DNA of 64,000 nt from Adenophora triphylla var. japonica (lineage: Eukaryota; Streptophyta; Magnoliopsida; Asterales; Campanulaceae), in the NCBI GenBank assembly GCA_022495995.1, contig JAFEMH010001471.1, positions 1-64,000 of the forward strand. Reading direction: 5' to 3'. The notes beneath the pieces were generated by a model. The model did no database searches and was not told the origin of the DNA. It saw only the letters and a list, made by a program, of their open reading frames with translations. Each line of letters starts with the position of its first letter. Positions within the stretch are counted from its first letter, which is position 1. Shown piece after piece: positions 52,669 to 63,889 of the stretch. The translations under genes were made by a program, and so were the position numbers.

Positions 52669-53683
52669 CATGGTAAACACTTTTGGTTTTGAAAAAAATT
52701 GGTTTAAAAAACTTTGGTTTGAAATGGGCTGCGTCCCGAAGACAATATTTTGGTTTGTAATCGGCCCATAAGGGCCAAGACAATTTGTTTTTCAAGTGTT
52801 GGGTTGGTCCAGCACTGTTTATGCTTTCTGTAGGAAAAACTTTTGCTTGGGTTTTGGAAAAAAACTTTCCCCAAGTATCTTTATGAAAAACGTTTTTAGG
52901 AGGTTGATATGTTAACCTCTTCGTAGATGGTAACAACTTACGAGTGGATGTAGAAATCCTTTTCAATTACATAGATTGACATGTAAATGTCAATAACTGT
53001 TTGTACTTAGATGACACGTAAGTGTCATAACCAATTGTAAAGATCTTAGGGTCTAACACATTAATTGAGTGGTGATGGGTAATTCGTATATATTAAACAT
53101 ACGGGCCCACCACACACCTCAATCAAGGTTGACATCGTGCGCTCCAGGCGAGGTGTTTAAACCTTAATGCGGTGAAAGAAAGAAATTTCTTTAAACCTTT
53201 GAAGGGATTAAGTACCTTAAACGGAAGTGAGATGGCCAGTCTCAAAACGGTTGTTTTCACGAGGATTTGGACTGAATTTGGAGATTTTTCAGTTTAAGGT
53301 GCCAACTTCTTGCAAAATAACAAGTTAATGGAAGATTTCGACATCTTTTCTGATGTCACATTTTATTAAAAGAAAATAAAAGAATAAAAAACACTTTTTA
53401 AACAAAGATTGAGAGATAGTTCGTACCATATATAAGACGTCAAATTCTTGGGAAGATGCTTACATCTTAGTTAACCAATGAGTTTTATCCTAATGCTTCT
53501 TGTTTACTTGCAAAACAGAAACATGTTAGGGGTGGGCGTTAGCTTAGCTAACGCCCCTCCGATGCTTAAGTCAGTAATTATTCCAAAAATTGAGCAAAAA
53601 ATGGAAACAAGTACTTTTATTGAACTCAGGATGGTAATGATTGTACCTTGGTTTTATTTGCATTGTAAAATAATCATGTAAAC
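52669..53683. other. Spacer between antisense ORF and integrase of element F
   Basis: No gene. It contains three hairpins on the plus strand: an imperfect one at 52917-52944, ATTGACAT-GTAA-ATGTCAAT (52975-52994) and ATGACAC-GTAA-GTGTCAT (53011-53028). Confidence 0.6.
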
Positions 53684-54179
53684 TTACATAAAGTAGGTTT
53701 TGAGATGGATCGCGTTCCAGCTTCTGGGAATCCTTGCTCCCTCTAGAGTCGATAGCCAATAGGAACCTTTGCCTGCTTCAACATCCACTAGGTATGGCCC
53801 TTCCCATTTGGGAGCCATCTTTCCAGCATTGGGTTCTCTTGTATTCTGAAATACCTTCCGTAGGACTAAATCACCAACTATAAATTTTCGCAATCTAACA
53901 TTCTTGTTGTAGGATCTTGCAATCTTCTGTTGATATGCTGCTATCCTGATCTATGCAAGGTCCCTTAGTTCGTCAATGGTGTCTAGATCATGACTCAGGT
54001 TGGCATCATTTTGCTCTGGTGTCAACATCTTGACCTGGCACTGGGGACGACAATTTCTGTTGGGATGACTGCTTCTGCTCCGAACACTAAGGAATAGGGG
54101 GTTTGGCCTGTCGCATTTTTTGGTGTGGTTCTATCTGCCCAAAGGACAAAGGGAAGCTCTTCTGCCCATTGTGATGATG
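53684..54179 (-). pseudogene. Integrase C-terminus of element F, cut by element G
   Basis: Minus strand. It begins at the insertion point with [20 protein letters not shown] then [16 protein letters not shown], the end of the rve catalytic core of Ty3/gypsy integrases. After a frame change and one TAG (near 53951) follow VGDLVLRKVFQNT and GKMAPKWEGPYLVDVEAGKG with a final RSWNAIHLKTYF, the C-terminal DNA-binding (GPY/F-type) domain with WEGPY. It stops at 53684. Integrase joins element cDNA to host DNA. The upstream catalytic Asp residues lie on the far side of element G. Dead copy. Confidence 0.85.
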
Positions 54180-56055
54180 TGTGATGTATCGAAAATTTTC
54201 CCATTTTTATTTGAAAAAATCAACGAAACGGAGTCGCCACGCCATTTTTGTTTTAAGGGCCAAAACTTTGAAAAAAGCCCGAGATCAGAGATTTGGGTTC
54301 GGAGGTCACGTTACGCGCCGGGAAGGACGTTAGTGTGCACCCGGAGCGCCTCGTAAAACGAGTCTTCCAAACATTTGAAATCCTTTTGTGTGTGTGTGTG
54401 TGTGTTTTGACCAAAATGAGTTGAAACTGGGAAAAACAAAAATGGGGAACTCTTTATAAGACTTTGAACAATCCCCAAGATTTTTGGTATGATTTTTGGG
54501 TTGAGTTTTGTAACTCAAAAGATTTTTGGAAGTTGAAAACCATTTCTGCCAAAATGAAAAAAGCAGTTGACCCTTGACTTTGAAATGGACTTTAGGGCTT
54601 GAAAACTCCAGAATCTGGGAAAAGTCCGGGAATGAAAAATGTTCAAAACACCTTAAGAAAGGTTTCTGTAAAGGAACTTTTCATTTTGGAGATGATTTGA
54701 GGGGTCAAAACCTTCTGGAAATCTCAGATCTGAAATCTGGATTTCCAGAGAATGATGAACTGACCTTTAAAAGGAAATTTGAAAAAAGGAGTTTTACTCA
54801 CACAAAAAATAAAGTAAAAATATTTATGGAAAGATCTGGATGTTGGCTACAAAAAGTATTTTGTAGTCAACACCAAATTCCAAGTTTATCTATGTCCAAA
54901 AAATTAGACCATGGACTGAGGTCTGAGAAAATTGCTACTGGACAGCAACTTCCCATGAAAGAAAATATGATTTTAAAGGGGGGTTTTGCATCCATGCTTG
55001 TCCACATTTCCCTAGGTTTTGATTAGTGATCACTTGACATTTTAGTGGTGAATCAACTATATCAAACCATCCTTGGAGTACATTAGGACTAAGCACTTCA
55101 TTTGCTTGGGAAGGGGAATTTTATCCTTTGAAAATGAGATTTGATGTATGAAAATGATTTTTAGGGTTTTGAAAATGTGTTTTCTTTGCAATAAAGTAAG
55201 AACACTTTGAAAATAATGTAGATCCTTGTAGAAGATCATCCATGGAGATGAACTTCCATGGTGATCTTCTTGGATCTAAAGCAAGAAGATGAATAAACTA
55301 CATTTTGTAGCTTGAAAATGCATGCATGGATGAATTTTAGGGTAAGGAGAGGGAGGTTATACCTATCTTCCTTGTGTTTTGTGTTTGAAGGCTTGAATGT
55401 GAGAGTGTTTAAGGCTTGAATATGAGAGTGTTTGAGGGTGTTTAGGGTTGATGATTTGAGTTGGTTAAAGAGAAAACAAGTAGATAACAATGAAGTCCTC
55501 TATGTTTTCTCTCTAATCCTCCTCCTATAGGGTGATTTGAGCTTGGATTGGTGTATGTATGAGAGTATGTATGAGAGTGATTTGAAGTGTTTGTGAGTGA
55601 GTGAGATTTGGGAAAGATTGGAGAGAAAATGGTGGCAATCTATGGATTCCCACTTTTTCTCTCTATATTTCGCCGCAGTTTCGTTCTTTGTGATCAAATT
55701 GTGTTGTGTAAGCGAGAGAGGAGGGTTCAATTTATAGCCCTCTGAAATTGACAAACATGTCCGCGCGGATATGATTGACGGCGTGCACTTGTTCATTAAT
55801 TACGGCTTCGGGCTTTGGACAGAAGAATAAAATTCAAAAATCCAAATAGCTTTATGTTTTTCAACTTGCCCAATTCGGATTTTTCTTATTTCTTTTGCTT
55901 TTTGAGATTCTTTTCTTGGTTTAACTTTAAATGGCAATGCCCATTTTACCCTTACTTTGTTAGAAAAGTTAGGAATGTTAGGAATGTTAGTAATGTTATA
56001 ACTTTCGTTAATTTTCTAACGAAAATGCTAACAAGCTCAAATTGGAGCACTTACA
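54180..56055 (-). repeat. Element G 3' LTR (1876 bp)
   Basis: On the minus strand it runs TGTAAGTGCTCC (56055) to GATACATCACA (54180). Contents: TATA (CTATAAATTG, about 55736), one CCGCGCGGAT palindrome (55760), a GT run (54387-54405), hairpin CTCGT-TTT-ACGAG (54362-54350) and TGGCGACTCCG (54239-54229). Short frames within it are not genes. Confidence 0.83.
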
Positions 56056-56066
56056 GTAGCCCCTCG
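56056..56066 (-). other. Polypurine tract region of element G
   Basis: Minus strand CGAGGGGCTAC immediately before TGTAAGTGC, as in elements A and B. Confidence 0.75.
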
Positions 56067-56129
56067 GCGACGACGCTTTCGAAGGAAGCGGGGTCATCGA
56101 TAAGAGTAAGGCTCCATATTTTGGCAGGA

Positions 56130-56740
56130 TGATCAAGTGATCGAGTGGCTGAACCTATTTAATAGGCTACCTACGTATCCTTAAGAGGAATCAAGCCAGT
56201 CGTAGTTCGGGTCTTTCGACTATCTTTAGTTGTCGACCACAGAGTATTTGTTTTAGGATGTCAACTTGCGAGCGAGTTCTACAGTCGATTGCTGAAAGAA
56301 ACTCTGTTGGGGATAAGAAATGACCCTCTTCGGTCTGATGGCTAGGGTTGTATATCCGCTCTGCTGGGGATAGGAATGACCATTTTGGTCTGGTGGCTGA
56401 ACCTAATGATAGGCTACCTACGTATCCTTAAGAGGAATCAAGCCGGCCGTAGTTCGGGTCTTTCGACTATCTTTAGTCGTCGACCCTGGAGTGACTGTTT
56501 TAGGATGTCAACCTGGCGAGCGAGTTCTACGATCGATTCTTTGAAAGAAACTCTGTTGGGGATAAGAAATGACCCTCTTGGTCTGATGGCTAGGGTTGTA
56601 TATCCGCTCTGCTGGGGATAGGAATGACCATTTTGGTCTGGTGGCTGAACCTAATGATAGGCTACCTACGTATCCTTAAGAGGAATCAAGTCGGCCGTAG
56701 TTCGGGTCTTTCGACTATCTTTAGTCGTCGACCCTACTGT
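56130..56740 (-). repeat. Three module B copies in about 250-bp tandem units
   Basis: GGCTACCTACGTATCC...GAATCAAGCC.GYCGTAGTTCGGG recurs near 56165, 56413 and 56666. 56340-56590 and 56590-56740 are nearly identical where they overlap. A fourth, separate copy lies at 57429-57507. Confidence 0.88.
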
Positions 56741-56744
56741 TTTA

Positions 56745-57285
56745 GGAAAGTCATCCTAAGATTTGACTATTTTTGGGAAGTCACCCTATGGTTTGACTAT
56801 TTTTGGGAAGTCGCCCTATTACTTGACTATTTTTGGGAAGTCACCCTAAGGTTTTGACTGTTTTGGGGAAGTCGCCCTATGATCTGACTGTTTTTGGGAA
56901 GTCACCCTAAGGTCTGACTATTTTTGGGAAGTCGCCCTATGGTTTGACTATTTTTGGGAAGTCGCCCTATTACTTGACTATTTTTGGGAAGTCGCCCTAA
57001 GGTTTTGACTGTTTTGGGGAAGTCGCTCTATGATCTGACTGTTTTTGGGAAGTCACCCTAAGGTCTGACTATTTTTGGGAAGTCGCCCTATGGTTTGACT
57101 ATTTTTGGGAAGTCGCCCTATTACTTGACTATTTTTGGGAAGTCGCCCTACGGTTTTGACTATTTTTGGGAAGTCACCCTATGGTTTGACTATTTTTGGG
57201 AAGTCGCCCTAAGGTTTTGACTGTTTTGGGGAAGTCACCCTATGGTTTGACTATTTTTGGGAAGTCACCCTAAGGGATGATTGCG
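56745..57285 (-). repeat. About 31-bp tandem array, GGGCGACTTCCC units
   Basis: About 17 units. On the plus strand each reads GGGAAGTCGCCCTATGGTTT then GACTATTTTT; GACT...AGTC and GGG...CCC arms are present. A higher-order period of about 123 bp is visible. Confidence 0.92.
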
Positions 57286-57834
57286 ATTTATCGCTTTCCT
57301 CGTGTTGTGTGTGATAGCATTTTAGGTGCCTCAAACCTTGATGATGGCATTTTAGGATAGATGGTCCTCTAGTGGACTTCATTTGAAGGGATCGGTTTTA
57401 CGTCTGCTGCCGAAGGAAAGGATGACCGTGCTGGTCGAATGGCTAGACCTAATGATAGGCTACCTACGTATCCTTAAGAGGGAATCAAGCCGGTCGTAGT
57501 TCGAAAATAGCTGGGGATGGTCTTTGATGGTTTGACAGTATTTGAGGTTTGACTATTTTTTTGGGAAGTCGCCCTAAGATTTGATGATAATGTTCTTTTA
57601 GAAAAGTAGTTGATTAAGATATGCTTTCATACCTGTCTTTGTGCTTACACTGTAGGCGAGGCTACGGTGATGTTGATGAAGAGTTGTTAGGTTGCCGTTC
57701 GTGGGACGGTTTCTGGCGACGATTTGCTTTGTCTTTGGAGGCATTTTGACCTGAAGGAGGAGTTTGGTTGAGTCTGCATCTTGCTGGTGATCGTCAAACT
57801 TGTAGAGGTTTTTGAGCTTGTCTTCACATTGGGA

Positions 57835-58255
57835 CTTCTTGCTTTTGAGAACTTGGTGTCTCTAATCGCATTGTATTTGAGAACTTGGCGTCCCTGACCG
57901 ATTTGTATTTGAGAACTTGGCGTCCCTGACCGATTTGTTTTGGAGAACTTGGCGTCTCTGACCGATTTGCGTTTTGAGACCTTGGTATCTTTGACCGATT
58001 TGCATTTTGAGGACTTGGTGTCTCCGACCGTACTGTATTGGAGAGCTTGGCGTCCCTGACCGATTTGTATTGGCGTCCTTGACCTGATTTGTATTGGAGG
58101 ACTTGGCGTCCTTGACCGATTTGCGTTTTGAGAACTTGGCGTCTCTGACCGATTTGTATTGGAGAACTTGGCGTCTCTGACCAAATTGTATTGGAGAACT
58201 TGGCGTCCCTGACCGAATTGTATTGGAGAGCTTGGCGTCCCTGACCGATTTGTAG
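57835..58255 (-). repeat. About 33-bp tandem array, GAACTTGGCGTCCCTGACCG units
   Basis: About 13 units. All three minus-strand frames stay open for long distances because of the period, giving Arg/Ser/Gln/Thr strings; these are not considered genes. Inverted arms here are weak (GTC-CCT-GAC). Confidence 0.9.
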
Positions 58256-58259
58256 ACAC

Positions 58260-59515
58260 TGGAGGCGGTCTTCATATGTTTGTGGATGTTGGGGACTGTT
58301 TTCATCCATTTGAGGTCGTCTTTGGTGAAGATCATCCTTGCCGAAAATGGGGATTACGTTTGAATTCCTGCATTTGTTAGTGAAGAGGAAGATGCATATA
58401 TGGCATTCATGATGGCGGATGCATGCATAGAACCAAAAATGATTATGAGATGATGCGTTTATTTGCTTTCGAAGATGCACTTGGTCTAAGCTTTTGGCAG
58501 GGAAATTACGATTTATGATTTTCAATCACTTAGGATTTTTCCTATTGATTCAAGTTTTGTGCATGCTACATGAGCCCTGGGGAGATTTTTGTGGGGATGC
58601 ATGGTGATGAGAGGGGATGTATGTGTTGTTGACTGTTTGGGACAAGCTTTGAGCTGGTTGGGTGATATCCTTTAGTCGCGGACTGAATTGCATGTTATTG
58701 ATGAGGTCAATTTTGATCTTGGAATGAAGTTGGATTTGAACCCCGGGTCTCGATTGAAATTTCTTTTCGGTCTCGGACATTTGAAGGCGACGGCGACGGC
58801 TCTAGAATCAAAGCATGTTGACATGAATGAACCCTCTTTTGCTTGGAGTTAGTTGTGATTTGTGAAATGCGATATGAGGAGATTCCCAATTCTCAACTTT
58901 TGATGATGCGGGGAGTTGCCATATGCCAAGTTCTAAAGCTGAAACTCCAAGACGGTTGTTGAGGTGACCAGACCTTTCTTACGAAGATAGGTGTGACTTG
59001 ATAAAGCCCCATTCCATGGAAAAGACATGGCGAAAACCACGGAATCTTTCTCTGAATGATTTGATGAAGCCCCGGAGTTTGACAAAGCGTCACTCTGAGA
59101 GGTCCGAGTTAAAGGTTTGGTGACATGCGATGAAGTATCGAGCCAATCGATCAACGTGAGAGCCTTCAGGTGAAGTTGTCAAGAAGGGAGAAACCCATCT
59201 TTGATACCGACTATGAAACTAGAATCCTCTCTTCGAAGAGTGTCTTCCATATAGGAGCTGTTAGCCATAGTGGCACTTGGCTTGTTCGTGGCTTCGATCA
59301 TATTCACCCTACTTTTTTTTTTAGGGAATGGATTGTTGATTGTATTGGGTCCTTAGGGTCCCCTTTTCGATTAGTTCTCATCTTGCCCTTTTTCGGGAGT
59401 CGTGTTGGAGGTGGAAGAAACCCGGTATCCGTAGCGAGTGCGACAACTTGGCTGGCGATTATAAGCTTTTTCAATTTTAGCCCGGAATTGATCATTGCCC
59501 GTAGATCCGGATAGG
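58260..59515 (-). other. Interior of element G without a recognisable gene
   Basis: Mixed-composition sequence with a T-run at 59312-59322 and no domain that I recognise on either strand. Confidence 0.45.
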
Positions 59516-59522
59516 GAAATTG

Positions 59523-60030
59523 CTAAGTGAGACCCTCGAGATGTGGTTTCGGGCGTGATCGAAAGATGTCTAGTTGTTCCTCTTCAAAAGGAGGAGTTGC
59601 CATCTTGCTTGTAAAAGTCCACGATGTTCTCGTCGGGGCTATTTGCATTGTTGTCTGCGAGTCAAATCTATTTGCTTCCCACTCCAAGTTGGCTAGTAGT
59701 CTGGTCCCATGTAGCCACTGGCCTCGGATTTTAAGCGAAAGAACAATTTTAGAGCCTTGGACTTCAAAGAGAGGCTGAAATAGTCGGCCAAACTGCTGAT
59801 TGGCGCCCCTTTTGACCTTCATTGCCAAGGTATACGTGTCCGGATGGGTTTTCGGGCATGCGGTGCCATCAAAGAGATCCAAATTAGGCATCACGAATTT
59901 GTGGGGAACAAAGGAGTCCGGGTTCGTTGGTCGGAAAGCGGACTTCTTAGCGATCAATTCGGCAATCTGTGCTTTCATTTCCTTGTGTCGTTCCACGAAT
60001 CAAGCCAAATGAGGGTCTTGTGGTGGAACC
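59523..60030 (-). pseudogene. Gag core remnant of element G
   Basis: Minus strand. MERHKEMKAQIAELIAKKSA then FVMPNLDLFDGTACPKTHPD and YTLAMKV fits the start of the Retrotrans_gag capsid core in Tat-type elements (FxMPxxxxFDGTxxPxxHxxxY). The rest of the core is scrambled by frame changes, although a WLHGT-type remnant persists. It is separated from the other gag remnant (63500-63889) by about 3.5 kb of non-coding modules, which is not the order of a normal gag. Confidence 0.6.
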
Positions 60031-60718
60031 ATGGCATTCAAACCAAATGGCCGAGCTAGAGAGAGGAGCTACCACCGGCGGCATACAGTGGAGGGAACGG
60101 CCGTCTGGGGACATAGGTGAAATCCTGTCCTTGGCCCGAATCACCCGGGGAGCTTGAGTAGGACCACTGGGCAAAGGGATAGAACCTTGCGGCTTGTTGT
60201 TGATTTTCAACCGGCAAAGAGGGCAAGGCGGTCTTGATGTAGGCTGGGTAACTCGAATTTTCGGAGTGAGGCCCATAAGTAGGCTTAAGTGCGGGGCTGC
60301 TTGTCCACGATTGTTGAATTGCATAGGCGAAGGTGCATGACCGGGGAGTGCTGCGGTCCTGGTGATTCTGATGAAACTGGGATGGAGGCTTGGTAACCCG
60401 TGAAGCTTTGAGTGAGGAATGGATTTGTGGAAGTTTGTGTGAGGAGCGGGCGAGCTAGCATCATCCCGAGGAAGGGCTTCTAGTTGCCCCCGGACCAAAC
60501 TGTGGAAGCATTCCAAGCTGTTCTGCGAAGGCCACGATAGATTGGTTCCAAGCGAGGTGGGATTCCAATTTGCTGTGGTATTCCGAGGTAACCCCAAACC
60601 ATGAGAAGACATTCGTGCGATTTTGCCCCGCCGAGGAGCCGTGAAGCCGATCGGTCACATTAGGCTGCATGGGTCCAGATGAGTCTGTATTTGGGGTTTC
60701 TTTGTCCCGTTGAGACGG

Positions 60719-61396
60719 TCATGAAGGGATCTTGTGAGGCTTGTGCGGTGCGGGGATTGGATATCTTGAGCTGGGTTCTTTGTCGAGGCATTTCAAGCGA
60801 TGTAACCGAGAAGCTCTGGCTGATGCATGCCGGCTGCTGAGGCATACCAAGCTTCTTTGTGACATACCGAGCCGACCCATTGCTTTGAGGCATACCATAC
60901 TTGGCCCAAATCGGATGAAGTCAATTTGTTTCCCAAGCAGTCCCAGGCGAAGCTGTGAATGTATATCGAGGCCGATCTTGAAAGGATGGGCGGATTCGCG
61001 AGTTGAGAAGAGTGTGAGGAAGGTGGTGGTAGTCTGCTGGCCAAGATAGGGATGGGGATCCTTTTCCTCTTCTACCGTGAATGTTCCATCGGGGTTGAGG
61101 GCAATCGTCAAACCAAAATTCCTGACATCTTCCAAGGATGAACATCGAAACCTAATTCGATTGGCACAAGGAGTTTTATGGACTCGGGTTCCAATATTAG
61201 CCATAGAAATATGATGAATTTTACGGTCTTGGTTAAAATTCCGTCCTCGTTCTTGGACATCAAAGAAGCTGCACTTGACTAGCCCATGACCAACATGGCG
61301 ATCAAATCTCATCTTGCTTGGTGGAGCCTTGGTAGAAGAGATGTATTTGCGAAGTCTTGATTTGGAAGAAGTAACTTGGCAAAGCCTCGGTCTCAT
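60719..61396 (-). other. Long open frame of unknown nature in element G
   Basis: The minus-strand frame is open for about 269 codons (61528-60719), but the first in-frame ATG is near 61396. The predicted protein is Ser/Arg/His-rich with no domain I know. It overlaps repeats such as GGCATACCA (60841, 60892). Its position within element G suggests element sequence, not a host gene. Probably non-coding. Confidence 0.25.
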
Positions 61397-61614
61397 GGTG
61401 TGAATCGACACAATTAGAGAGGCTTCAACTGGTAGGCACTGTAGGCTGACGTGCGAACAGAGACCCAACCCATCTTGTAGCGAGTGAAGAACCAACGTTC
61501 TTGAATTATCATGTAGCAAAAGAGGCAACCCATCCTTCCATATTTACTTTATTATTTTCTTTATTCAATTAGTCAACCGGAAGAAAATGTAAAAGCAAGA
61601 CAATTTTAGGAATG

Positions 61615-62140
61615 TATACTTGCAGGGGCATATATATTTTTTTCGAAAAGTGGGGATGAATCCCCTATTTGTATTATTTGATGGCCTCATTTGACGAAGG
61701 CACAAAAGAACTCGCTTTGGGTTTGACTCTTTTGAGAGAGCATAAGTTTAGAAAGGTTTGTAAAAGTGTATGGAAGCCCTGGCGACGAGAAAATTAGTGT
61801 TTAGCTCTATTTTTCCTATAATGTAGAAAAAGAAGACTTGTCGAGACATCTGAAAATATGTTTTATTCAAAATGATCACAAGATTGCTTAAAACCCTTTA
61901 TTAATGTTCGGGTTATTCAACCCCTAATCTCGATATGAACAAACATTTTGATTAATCATGAGGAGAAAGTCAACTGATACCAAGAGTCGAAGTTGGCGAA
62001 TGGTGAAGAGGGATTGTGTATAGGAGAGGCTATTGGTGAGGCCGGATTTTCTGGGATTTGAATGTGTTTATGACCGGACCATTTCCGGTTGCCTACGTTC
62101 CTCTCATTGTGAGGAGCTCAGGTCGCCGTAGTTCGGGTCT
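61615..62140 (-). other. Shared long block and module A of element G
   Basis: 61615-61870 is the inverted counterpart of 6536-6750 and 15270-15515. 62071-62136 is the inverted counterpart of module A (3698-3766, 14943-15007). Order and spacing follow element B. Confidence 0.7.
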
Positions 62141-62454
62141 GAACTGTGTTTGGCTTTAGAAAAGGGGTATGAACATTTGTGGTACTTTTGGTGAAAAGGC
62201 TCGGATAGGAAGTTTGGGTGATAAGGTGCGGGCCTTGAGGTGATTCCTTGACAAGTCATTTTGAGCGATTCCGTTACTTCTTGATCGTCATCCTTCATCG
62301 GGGGAGAAAGATTTTGGATGCAGCTTAAGGGCTTATGATATGTTTTTGCCGTTGCTTTAACTGCTCCCTTGTTGTCGACAACTTCCGTTCTTCGGGCTTT
62401 AATTTTGCCCATATGTCAACCCTTCTGATCGGCGGTGCTAGGTCCTTGGCCTCA

Positions 62455-62642
62455 TTTTTTTTTGAAGCTTTTTTTTTTTGAAGCTTTTGTTTTTTTTTTT
62501 TGAAGCTTTTGTTTTTTTTTTTGAAGCTTTTGTTTTTTTTTTTGAAGCTTTTGTTTTTTTTTTTGAAGCTTTTGTTTTTTTGAAGCTTTTGTTTTTTTTG
62601 AAGCTTTTGTTTTTTTTTTTTTGAGCACTTGAGGACGAAGGC
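62455..62642 (-). repeat. Poly-T / GAAGCTTTTGTT microsatellite
   Basis: About nine units of GAAGCTTTTGTTTTTTTTTT. The minus-strand reading is a Lys/Ala/Ser repeat. Corresponds to the A-rich stretch of element B at 14420-14690 but further expanded. Confidence 0.9.
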
Positions 62643-62894
62643 AAGCTTCTACTTGAACTTTCTTGATGCATGGGGCGGAGGCAAGCCCCTGTTTTTTTTC
62701 GATATGGGGTCGATCTCCGATGCTGAGTGACCTTTTGTTGTCCCTTGATGTTGCCGCCTTCGTTGACTTGATCAAGGTGATGATGGGGATATGTTTTGGA
62801 AAGTGTATGGCTTGATGGAGGCCTTTGTGAGGTGAGGAAAGTGTATAGGGAGGGCATTAGTTGACTTTCTCGCACCAATTAATTAAAATCTTAA

Positions 62895-63060
62895 TCATTT
62901 CCAGAGATTATTTGTTGAAGCGATGCGAGTGATCATTTAAAATAAAACCATTTCATTAAATGTAATGTAGGTGTGCAAATAATGTCTCAAGTCTAGCGAG
63001 AAAAGAAAAAGACTCTTTTATAGAAAACTTAAGATTAACTACAATGTCCAAGGAGGACTT
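62895..63060 (-). other. Post-gag module of element G
   Basis: Inverted counterpart of 14028-14125 and 4518-4600: on the minus strand AAAAGAGTCTTTTTCTTTTC then CTAGACTTGAGACATTATTT and CATTTAATGAAATGGTTTTA. Confidence 0.7.
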
Positions 63061-63499
63061 GATTGAACGAAGAAAGTACTAGAACCTACGAAGGTTGACT
63101 AAAAGACTGTTTTAATATTAAAGGATGGGTAGCCCCTAGTCTAGCTACTCTTTGTTGTTGGGTGCCAAGACGCTTGAGCTTTCCATCTTTACGTTAACTT
63201 CGATTCCATTACTGAGGCAGGCGGTGATCGATTACGTGCCCATGATACTTGGTGGGAGTGGAGGAGTTTGAGGCCATGGAGCGGCTGGGCGAGCACAAGT
63301 TGTCCAAAGAAACGGGTCGGAAAAGTCACGGGGATGAACTTTGTCGGCTGAGCATATTGATGGAAGGAAGTGAACTGAGAGGACCTTGAGGGGTATTGGG
63401 CTCTGTTTGGGAAGATTCGGCGATGCGGCTGGTTGTTTTGAGTGAAAGGGGTGATACTAGGCGGTGTGTCTTCGGGCCTTTCTCAAGCTTGGAACCGGC

Positions 63500-63889
63500 A
63501 TTAGACAAGTGTGCTGCAGGGCGGGTTGTTCTATCGGATTCTCTCACTTCGGGCACTTGAATTTTGCGCGACGAGAATCATTTCTTTGCACAGTTCGACA
63601 TCTTGGGTCAAAGGAGTGCTAGTACTTATCATAAGATCAAGCTTCTCCTGCATTTGTTTCACTTGCTCTATCAATATTTCCACATGGGGATCAACGGGAA
63701 CATTCGAGTTCTTGGAACTCGCAACAAGACTCTTATCGGCGAGAGGAAACACGGCCCAGCAGGCGGGTGAAACCGACGGGTGAATTCACTAAGTCCGGTA
63801 GATGACAACGGAAAACTTGTGGCATCCGGATTTTCTTTTAGCAACTCATGATCGCATTCGGGTGGGTGTAGAGGCTTGAACATAGCCAC
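63500..63889 (-). pseudogene. Gag N-terminal region of element G, frameshifted
   Basis: Minus strand. MAMFKPLHPPECDHELLKEN through TGLSEFTRRF, then after a frame change DKSLVASSKNSNVPVDPHVE and LIEQVKQMQEKLDLMISTST. This aligns with element B gag block 2 (12871-13180). The two zinc knuckles of B are not found in the following 400 bp. The frame change lies near 63745. Confidence 0.65.

Larger units (their letters stand above)
50211..54179 (-). mobile_element. Element F: Tat-lineage retroelement, 3' part, interrupted by element G
   Basis: Minus strand order: integrase C-terminus (54179-53684), spacer with hairpins, antisense ORF on the plus strand (51022-52668), polypurine-like GGGGACAAT, and 3' LTR (about 50732-50211). 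The upstream pol and 5' LTR must lie beyond element G, outside the window. Confidence 0.75.

Noticed and set aside
57687..58525. Three overlapping minus-strand frames of 157-233 codons
   Set aside because: All three frames of the 33-bp array are open at once, which indicates repeat structure and not a protein.
60719..61528. 269-codon frame as a novel gene
   Set aside because: No ATG for its first third, no domain, low-complexity neighbours and location within element G; kept only as a low-confidence note.
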